A stretch of DNA of 64,000 nucleotides from NCBI RefSeq assembly GCF_041434935.1, contig NZ_CP107964.1:4092001-4156000 (forward strand). The letters are read 5' to 3'. The translations under genes were made by a program, and so were the position numbers. The notes below the pieces were generated by a model. That model worked only from the letters and a program-made list of their open reading frames with translations. It did no database searches and was not told the origin of the DNA. Position 1 is the stretch's first letter; each line of letters begins with the position of its first letter. This DNA comes from Kitasatospora sp. NBC_00374. Lineage in GTDB: Bacteria > Actinomycetota > Actinomycetes > Streptomycetales > Streptomycetaceae. This document shows, piece after piece, positions 56,362 through 64,000 of the stretch.

Positions 56362-58758
56362 ATGACCCTCGATATTTCCAGCGCCCCCACTCCCTCGGAC
56401 ACCACCGACCACGCCCCGCCCGCGGGGCCGGGCCACCCGCCGACGGGCAACGTCCGACGACTGCTGCTGCGGGACGTGCCCGCCTCCCTCGCGGTCTTCC
56501 TGATCGCCGTCCCCTTCTCGCTCGGCATCGCGCTGGCCACCGGCGCCCCACTCACCGCAGGCCTGGTGTCCGCCGCGGTCGGCGGGCTGGTCGTCGGCCT
56601 CTTCGGCGGCACACCTCTTCAGGTCAGCGGCCCCTCGGCCGCGCTCACCGTGGTCACCGCCGGCCTGCTCGCCCGGTACGGGTGGCAGGTCGCCTGCGCT
56701 GTGACCGTTGCGGCCGGCGTGCTCCAACTCCTCCTCGGCACCCTCCGGGTGGCCCGCGCCGCGCTCGCCGTGTCCCCCGCCATCGTGCACGGCATGCTCG
56801 CCGGAGTCGGGCTGACCATCGCGCTGACCCAGCTGCACGTCGTCCTCGGCGGCTCGCCACAGAGTTCCGCCCTCGCCAACATGGTCGCGCTGCCGGGGCA
56901 GTTGGCCGGCCCGCACCTGCCCGCCCTCGCCGTCGGAGCGGTCGCCGTCGCCGTCCTCTTCGGCTGGCCGCGGCTCAGCCGGCTCCCCGGCCGGCCCGGC
57001 AGAATCGGCGCCCGGCTCGCCAAGGTCCCGGCGGCCCTGGTCGCCGTCGCGGCCGCCACCACGCTCTCCGTCCTGGCCGGCCTACGGCTCGCCCGGGTCG
57101 AGCTGCCCGAGTGGGACCACCACGCCCTCGCCTCGCTCCCGTCCGGGACGGTGCTCGCGGAGCACTGGCCCGAACTGCTGGCCGCGGTCCTGACGGTCAC
57201 CGCGGTGGCCGGCGTCGAGTCGCTGCTCTCCGCCGTGGCGGTGGACCGCATGTCGCACGGCACCGGTGACCTCGACCGGGAGCTGCGCGGGCAGGGCGCC
57301 GCAAACCTGGTGTCGGGGCTGCTCGGCGGCCTGCCGGTGGCCGGAGGCGCGGTGCGCAGCACCGCCAACGTCCAGGCCGGCGCGGCCACTCGGATGTCCT
57401 CGGTGCTGCACGGCTGCTGGGTCCTGCTGGCCGCCCTGGTCCTGACCAGCGGGCTGCGACGGATCCCGCTGGCGGCCCTGGCCGCGCTGGTCCTGGTGGT
57501 GGGGGTGCAGATGGTCAGCTTCGCGCACATCCGCAGGATCCACCGGCACCGGGAGTTCCCGGTCTACCTGGCCACCGTGCTCGGCGTCGTGCTGCTCGGG
57601 GTGCCGCTCGGGGTCGCCCTCGGCGGCTCGGTGGCCGTACTGCTCGCGCTGTACCGGCTCACCCGGGCGCACGTCGATGTGGTGACCGAACCGGACGGGT
57701 CGTACACCGTTCACACGCACGGGCCGTTGACGTTCGCGGCGGTCCCCAAGTTGAGCCGCGCGCTGACTCGCATTCCCGCCGGCACGGCGGTCACGGTCTG
57801 CCATGACGGCTCCTTCCTGGACCACGCCGCCTACGAGGCCGTGCACGCCTGGCGGGCCGGCCACCTGTCGGCCGGCGGCCGGGTGTCGATGCTGACCGAG
57901 CGCCCGGACGACGGAGTCCTCGACCCGGACGGCACCGTCCGCTCCGGCAGCTCCCCCGGCCCGCACCGCTGCCGGGCCTGGACGCCGTGGGTCGGTCACC
58001 ACTGCATCGAGCAGGGCGCGGATGATCCGCACGGCCGACTGCTCGACGGGGTGCGCGGGTTTCAGCAGCACACCGCCCCTCTGGTGCGCGAGGAGCTGGC
58101 CCGGCTCGCACGCGACGGTCAGACTCCGTCCCAGCTGTTCCTGACCTGCGCCGACTCCCGCATGGTCACCAGCATGATCACCAACAGTGGTCCCGGCGAT
58201 CTCTTCACCGTCCGCAATGTCGGCAACCTGGTGCCCGCACCGCACGAGCCCGGCGCCGCGGACGACTCGGTGGCCGCCGCGGTGCAGTACGCCGTGGAGG
58301 TCCTGGAGGTCGGCAGCATCACCGTCTGCGGGCACTCGGGGTGCGGGGCGATGAAGGCCCTGCTCGACGGACTGCACGAGCAGCCCGGTCCGCCCACTGC
58401 GTTGGCCCGCTGGCTGCGCAACGGCCGCGGCTCGCTTGCCCGACTGCGCAGGGTGCCCGCCGAGTTCGAGGACCGTCCGGTGGCCGACACGGTGGAGCAA
58501 CTCTGCATCACCAATGTGGTGCAGCAGTTGGACCAGTTGCTGGCCAATCCGGCGGTCGAGCTCAGAGTCGCTGCCGGGACACTGCGACTGGTCGGCATGT
58601 ACTTCGACTTCGCGACGGCCCAGGCATACGTCCTGGACCGAGCCAGCGGCCGCTTCGCACCGGTGTCGGCGGAACGCACACCGCAACGCACCGACCGCGA
58701 CGACCGCAGAGGCACGGAAGGCTCGGACGGCAGGGAGGAACAGCAGCTGGCCGCGTAG
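56362..58758 (+). CDS. SulP family anion transporter fused to a beta-carbonic anhydrase
   Basis: A 798-residue fusion. Residues ~35-430 hold 10-12 membrane segments of a SulP transporter (VPFSLGIALATGAPLTAGLV, GGTPLQVSGPSAALTVVTAG). A STAS-like segment covers ~440-525. Residues ~550-765 are a beta-carbonic anhydrase with zinc ligands in TCADSRMVTS (Cys and Asp, ~595) and CGHSGCGAMKAL (His and Cys, ~657-660). The likely role is bicarbonate uptake coupled to CO2/bicarbonate interconversion. GGGAAG precedes the ATG by three bases. Low-GC DNA at 56102-56361 probably carries its promoter. Confidence 0.92.
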   Translation: MTLDISSAPTPSDTTDHAPPAGPGHPPTGNVRRLLLRDVPASLAVFLIAVPFSLGIALATGAPLTAGLVSAAVGGLVVGLFGGTPLQVSGPSAALTVVTAGLLARYGWQVACAVTVAAGVLQLLLGTLRVARAALAVSPAIVHGMLAGVGLTIALTQLHVVLGGSPQSSALANMVALPGQLAGPHLPALAVGAVAVAVLFGWPRLSRLPGRPGRIGARLAKVPAALVAVAAATTLSVLAGLRLARVELPEWDHHALASLPSGTVLAEHWPELLAAVLTVTAVAGVESLLSAVAVDRMSHGTGDLDRELRGQGAANLVSGLLGGLPVAGGAVRSTANVQAGAATRMSSVLHGCWVLLAALVLTSGLRRIPLAALAALVLVVGVQMVSFAHIRRIHRHREFPVYLATVLGVVLLGVPLGVALGGSVAVLLALYRLTRAHVDVVTEPDGSYTVHTHGPLTFAAVPKLSRALTRIPAGTAVTVCHDGSFLDHAAYEAVHAWRAGHLSAGGRVSMLTERPDDGVLDPDGTVRSGSSPGPHRCRAWTPWVGHHCIEQGADDPHGRLLDGVRGFQQHTAPLVREELARLARDGQTPSQLFLTCADSRMVTSMITNSGPGDLFTVRNVGNLVPAPHEPGAADDSVAAAVQYAVEVLEVGSITVCGHSGCGAMKALLDGLHEQPGPPTALARWLRNGRGSLARLRRVPAEFEDRPVADTVEQLCITNVVQQLDQLLANPAVELRVAAGTLRLVGMYFDFATAQAYVLDRASGRFAPVSAERTPQRTDRDDRRGTEGSDGREEQQLAA

Positions 58759-58771
58759 GCCGCAGCCTCCC

Positions 58772-58804
58772 CGGACAGAACCCGGACAGAACCCGGACAG
58801 AACC
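58772..58804. repeat. Three tandem copies of CGGACAGAACC
   Basis: Three exact 11-base units starting 14 bases after the stop of the SulP-carbonic anhydrase gene. Confidence 0.9.
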
Positions 58805-58866
58805 CGGCCGGGAACGGGCAGGGCCGGTAAGACCCGGGATCGGCCCGCTCCGGCCGAACCTGGAGA

Positions 58867-58894
58867 CCCGGCCGGGCTGGTTGGCCCGGCCGGG
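58867..58894. terminator. Bidirectional terminator between convergent genes
   Basis: CCCGGCCGGGC and GCCCGGCCGGG, perfect 11-base arms with a six-base loop, between the convergent stops at 58758 and 58910. Confidence 0.8.
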
Positions 58895-58909
58895 ACCCGA
58901 GGAGCAGGG

Positions 58910-59437
58910 TCAGGACGTCCGACCCAGCAGGCGGTTGGCCAGATCGGCCGGTGTCACGTAGCCGGGCCAGCGGCCGTCCGCGAACAGCCGGACTCCCGCG
59001 TCCTGGTAGCACTGGTCGACCAGTTGGGAGCAGATCATGTGCTTGGTCGACGCCACATAGCCCTTGAGCAGCGGGCCGACCGGTAGGTGGAATCGGTGTG
59101 CGGCCAGCGCCGCGAAGTCCGCGAAGCTGTACGGCACGCCGAGGTAGCCGTGAGCGGCGGCGACGATCGCCCGGCGCTGTTCGCCGCTCAGCGGGACGAG
59201 TCCGGTGGACCACAGGATCGGGCGGTCCTGGTAGGCGGTGAGGGGCAGCAGCTCGGCGCCGCCGGGCTGTGCCTCGACCAGTCGGCCGCCGTCGACGAGG
59301 ACGAAGGCGTGCTCGTAGTCGGCGAATCCGTCGCCGTTGAGCCACTGGCCGATCCGGATCATTCGGCCGACTCCGCCGTCCATACGGACCACCGCGAAGT
59401 CGCCGGGAAGGGGTGGGTGTGCAGGTGTTCCGGGCAT
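58910..59437 (-). CDS. Papain-like (YiiX/NlpC-P60 superfamily) hydrolase
   Basis: A 175-residue protein: GDFAVVRMDGGVGRMIRIGQ, YEHAFVLVDGG (probable catalytic His), and TKHMICSQLVDQCYQDAG (probable catalytic Cys after the His, a permuted order), then GRWPGYVTPADLANRL. This fits the permuted papain-fold amidase group; it may cleave peptides or lipid-amide bonds. No signal peptide is visible, so it is probably cytoplasmic. ATG at 59437 has only a weak GGGGGT in front. Confidence 0.75.
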   Translation of the reverse strand: MPGTPAHPPLPGDFAVVRMDGGVGRMIRIGQWLNGDGFADYEHAFVLVDGGRLVEAQPGGAELLPLTAYQDRPILWSTGLVPLSGEQRRAIVAAAHGYLGVPYSFADFAALAAHRFHLPVGPLLKGYVASTKHMICSQLVDQCYQDAGVRLFADGRWPGYVTPADLANRLLGRTS

Positions 59438-59672
59438 GGCTCGACCCCCGAAGGAAGGAAGGGGTGCGCTGACATGCGAGCCGCGCCCACGACGGCGGGC
59501 CCGCTCCGCTCCACGAAGGTCCTGACCACCTCTGGAGGTACTGTCTGGAGTACCCGCTGGGAGGGGCGTCAATGCCACCGGCAGACGGTCCGTCAGATCG
59601 GATGTCGGGGCGACAGGGGTGCCTGCCGGCAGCCTGGGCCCCGGGCGGTCGGGGCCTGCCGGCGCCGGATCG

Positions 59673-59698
59673 GCTCGGAACGTGGCCACATTCCGAGC
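59673..59698. promoter_or_regulatory. 26-base near-perfect palindrome upstream of acsA
   Basis: GCTCGGAA and TTCCGAGC are perfect outer arms; between them GTGGCCAC is itself palindromic, with one non-matching base on each side. The centre lies ~148 bases upstream of the acsA start. It looks like a high-affinity site for a dimer or tetramer. Confidence 0.55.
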
Positions 59699-59701
59699 GA
59701 G

Positions 59702-59713
59702 AGGTCTACACCA
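59702..59713 (+). promoter_or_regulatory. DasR-like (dre) site upstream of acsA
   Basis: AGGTCTACACCA differs at two positions from the dre core TGGTCTAGACCA bound by the GntR regulator DasR. It sits 4 bases past the large palindrome. The 59438-59833 interval holds no other supportable feature. Confidence 0.35.
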
Positions 59714-59833
59714 ATTTTCGGGAGCCTCTTGTCAACACGCCCGTTCGCCTGGTGAGCTGTGTGCTGGGACACCAGGGACAATCCCTCCGCACGGGAACAC
59801 CCTGGAAGTAGAGAACTCGATGAGGAGTGCGCG

Positions 59834-61789
<1,956 letters not shown>

Positions 61790-61826
61790 TCCGGGCCAGC
61801 TGCCAGGGCCGGGCCGGTTCCATGGT

Positions 61827-61862
61827 GGTGGCCCCGCTGTGCACGCGCACAGCGGGGCCACC
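61827..61862 (+). terminator. acsA terminator
   Basis: A perfect 16-base inverted repeat (GGTGGCCCCGCTGTGC and complement) with loop ACGC, 38 bases after the stop. Confidence 0.85.
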
Positions 61863-61956
61863 GCGCTTCCGCCGGCTCACCGGTTCGACCGGTCACCCGT
61901 TCGCCCAGCCAGGTGTTCGCCCGGCCGGCGGTTCGGCCGGTCAGTGGCCGGCCGGA

Positions 61957-62369
61957 TCACCCGAGCCGGGCCTTCTCGTGCGCCAGTCCGAGCAGTGACC
62001 GGGAGGCCGCCTGGGTGAACTTCCTCCGCGAGGACGGCCGAGTGTTCGCCATCGCCGCCAGACCGACCTGGGCCTCCCGGTCGAACCGCGCGAAGGCGGA
62101 GAATCCCGGGTCGAGCCCGCGTGACAGACCAGCGCGCCCTCGTCCAACTGCCGCTGGTTCCAGGTCAGGCAGATCCGCACGCCGGAGTTCCGACACGCCA
62201 CCCGGGGCAGCGAGACATCCCGCAGCGCCGCCCGGAGGCCCGTCGCCGCGCCGGTCCGCGCCGGGATGGGGACGGCGTCCAATGCCAGGTGGGCCTGCAG
62301 GTACCGCAGCACGTCGTCCGCCGTGGAACGCAGCGCGGAGGCGCCCGGGAGGGCCGGGCGTTCGCGCAT
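61957..62369 (-). pseudogene. Serine hydrolase (beta-lactamase family) gene remnant with frameshift
   Basis: The minus strand encodes the C-terminal part of a class C beta-lactamase-like protein: ALRSTADDVLRYLQAHLALD, LTWNQRQLDEGALVCHAGST in one frame, then PGFSAFARFDREAQVGLAAM and ANTRPSSRRKFTQ in the next frame. A single base missing near 62104 (CCCGGGAT where a further G is expected) joins them. The N-terminal half with the S-x-x-K and Y-x-N motifs is absent. It is therefore 5'-truncated and frameshifted. Confidence 0.7.
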
Positions 62370-62472
62370 CCGGTCGAACCCGTTCGGATGAAACGCTGCT
62401 CCGCACCCGAATGGTCCGATCCGCCCGGCGACTCCGTCCGGGCTCGGCCCGAGCCCGGCCCGAGCGCGAGCC

Positions 62473-62509
62473 GAGCCCGGACGGAGCCCCTACGGAGCCC
62501 GGACGGAGC
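62473..62509. repeat. Direct 15-base repeat upstream of nhaA
   Basis: GAGCCCGGACGGAGC occurs at 62473-62487 and 62495-62509. Downstream, TAGAAT at 62574-62579 is the best -10-like box before nhaA. No gene is supportable in 62370-62682. Confidence 0.7.
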
Positions 62510-62682
62510 GCCGCCGCATGCACCGACGACCGCCATGAAGTATGAAGAAACGGATATCGCTGGACCAGCCCCGTAGAATGTCAAAAACACATCAAGATCC
62601 CTAGAGGCGCGCCGGGAAGTCTGGTCGGCACTGCACCACCGGTGTATCCATCTGCCGCCCCGCCCTCAGGAGGTCCCCCGTC

Positions 62683-63981
62683 GTGGCCACGCCGCCGCCA
62701 CCCCCGGCCAAGCGCCGCCAGTTCCTCGGACTGCTCCCGCTGCCCGAGCGCCGGTTCATCACCGACGCGCTCCGCACCGAGACCGTCGGCGGCATCCTGC
62801 TCCTGATCGCCGCCGTCGTGGCCCTCGTCTGGGCGAACGTCTGGCCGCACGCCTACGAGACGGTGAGCCACTACACCATCGGCCCCTCCAGTCCGCTGCA
62901 CCTGGATCTGACCCTGGAGGCCTGGGCCAACGACGGTCTGCTGACCATCTTCTTCTTCGTCGCCGGCATCGAGCTCAAGCGCGAGTTCGTCGCCGGAGAG
63001 CTCCGCAGCCCCCGCGCCGCGATGCTGCCGGTGGTCGCGGCGGTGGCCGGGGTGGTGCTGCCCGCGGTCGTGTACACCGTGGTCAACAGCGGCTCCGGCG
63101 GGCACACCGAGGGCTGGGCCATTCCCACCGCCACCGACATCGCCTTCGCGCTCGGCGTGCTGGCCGTGGTGGGCAGTCACCTGCCGTCGGCGCTGCGGGC
63201 CTTCCTGCTGACCCTGGCGGTGGTCGACGACCTGATCGCCATCCTGATCATCGCGGTCTTCTACAGCTCGGGCATCAAGTTCTGGGCGCTCGGCCTCTCG
63301 CTGGCCGGGCTGGTGCTGTTCTGGTTGCTGCACCGGCGCGGGGTGCACGGCTGGTACCTGTTCGTCCCGCTGGCGCTGGTGATCTGGGCGCTGATGCACG
63401 AGAGCGGCGTCCACGCGACGGTCGCGGGTGTGGCGATGGGCCTGCTGCTGCGCTGCCACACCGAGGGCGACGAGCAGCACTCCCCCGGCGAACACATCGA
63501 GCACCTGGTACGACCGGTCTCGGCGGGCTTCGCCGTACCGGTGTTCGCGCTGTTCGCGGCCGGCGTCGTGATCTCAGGCCACGCGCTGCGCGAGGTCTTC
63601 ACCCAGGCCCTACCGCTCGGGATCGTGCTGGGGCTGCTGCTGGGCAAGACCGTCGGCATCTTCGGCGGCACCTGGCTTGCCGCCCGGTTCACCCGGGCCG
63701 AGCTCAATCCGCAGCTGAAGTGGGCCGACCTGTTCGCGGTGGCGACCCTGGCCGGGATCGGGTTCACCGTCTCCCTGCTGATCAGTGAGCTGGCCTTCGC
63801 CGACGAACCGGTGCTGACGGACCGGGCCAAGTCCGCCGTCCTGGTCGGTTCGCTGCTGTGCGCGGTGGTCGCCACCGTGCTGCTGAAGCTGCGCAACCGG
63901 CACTACCGGCAGCTGTGGGACGAGGAGAACCTGGACTCCGACGGTGACGGGATCCCCGACATCTACCAGCAGACCGGCTGA
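62683..63981 (+). CDS. nhaA: Na+/H+ antiporter NhaA
   Basis: A 432-residue transporter of 12 membrane segments that exchanges Na+ for H+. Conserved features: WANDGLLTIFFFVAGIELKR, WAIPTATDIAFALGVLAVVG (the antiport Asp in T-D-I-A), and LAVVDDLIAILIIAVFY with the paired Asp residues that bind sodium. The C-terminus adds DSDGDGIPDIYQQ, an acidic motif like the Ca-binding thrombospondin-3/EF-type loop. GTG 62683 has AGGAGG upstream. The stop lies within an octamer repeat. Confidence 0.95.
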   Translation: MATPPPPPAKRRQFLGLLPLPERRFITDALRTETVGGILLLIAAVVALVWANVWPHAYETVSHYTIGPSSPLHLDLTLEAWANDGLLTIFFFVAGIELKREFVAGELRSPRAAMLPVVAAVAGVVLPAVVYTVVNSGSGGHTEGWAIPTATDIAFALGVLAVVGSHLPSALRAFLLTLAVVDDLIAILIIAVFYSSGIKFWALGLSLAGLVLFWLLHRRGVHGWYLFVPLALVIWALMHESGVHATVAGVAMGLLLRCHTEGDEQHSPGEHIEHLVRPVSAGFAVPVFALFAAGVVISGHALREVFTQALPLGIVLGLLLGKTVGIFGGTWLAARFTRAELNPQLKWADLFAVATLAGIGFTVSLLISELAFADEPVLTDRAKSAVLVGSLLCAVVATVLLKLRNRHYRQLWDEENLDSDGDGIPDIYQQTG

Positions 63982-63996
63982 CCGGCTGACCGGCTG
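63973..63996. repeat. Three tandem copies of ACCGGCTG spanning the nhaA stop
   Basis: Exact 8-base units; the nhaA stop codon TGA (63979-63981) is formed at the first unit junction. Confidence 0.9.
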
Positions 63997-64000
63997 ACCA

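Overview
The window is a high-GC actinobacterial chromosome segment, almost certainly from a Streptomycetaceae member (Streptomyces or Kitasatospora). The evidence is a very GC-rich third codon position, many GTG and some TTG starts, many candidate leaderless promoters, and a recognisable conserved block: membrane-fused tmk, topA, bldG with its anti-sigma-like neighbour, a DECH helicase with a Tad pilus/secretion operon, an HAD 'morphological differentiation' type protein, acetyl-CoA synthetase and nhaA. The order resembles the S. coelicolor region around bldG as I know it; no alignment was run.

Region 1 (1-11,220) is accessory and mixed: the start of an ECF sigma factor cut by the window edge, a DUF4304 remnant, a tyrosine phosphatase, two GNAT acetyltransferases, a methyltransferase, a NUDIX hydrolase, a large membrane protein with a degenerate kinase-like middle, a divergent SDR/TetR pair with a candidate operator, and an ABC exporter.

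Region 2 (11,300-25,300) is a cell-surface glycan locus. Nine minus-strand genes (23,688 to 12,527) encode one GT2, four GT4 glycosyltransferases, a GT-C/DUF2206-like membrane protein, a Wzx-like flippase, a polysaccharide pyruvyl transferase and a membrane protein. Most neighbours overlap by ATGA or GTGA, so they are probably one translationally coupled operon. It is flanked by a secreted glycoside hydrolase and a membrane-anchored LamG-type protein, and two palindromes lie in its leader. This is the best candidate for an undescribed system.

Region 3 (25,300-43,330) holds a relic of a secreted Ig-like protein, tRNA-Thr(CGT), a LysE/LeuE exporter, a lipoprotein peptidase, a hydrolase-fold protein lacking its nucleophile, then holB, tmk and topA (each separated by strong terminators), a methyltransferase, a lipoprotein, an RsbW-like ATPase and bldG.

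Region 4 (43,500-52,100) is the helicase/secretion neighbourhood: a DECH helicase reading outward, and a minus-strand Tad operon (ssd, tadA, an unannotated-looking 33-residue membrane peptide, tadB, tadC, DUF4244 pilin, TadE and TadE-like). The last gene runs antisense into the helicase.

Region 5 (52,100-64,000) contains two DnaA-box matches and unexplained hairpins, the HAD protein, a probable structured RNA locus, a degenerate Fic-fold protein, a CooC/ParA-like ATPase, a SulP-carbonic anhydrase fusion, a papain-like hydrolase, acsA with a large upstream palindrome, a broken beta-lactamase-family gene, and nhaA. Short tandem repeats recur at gene 3' ends across the whole window.
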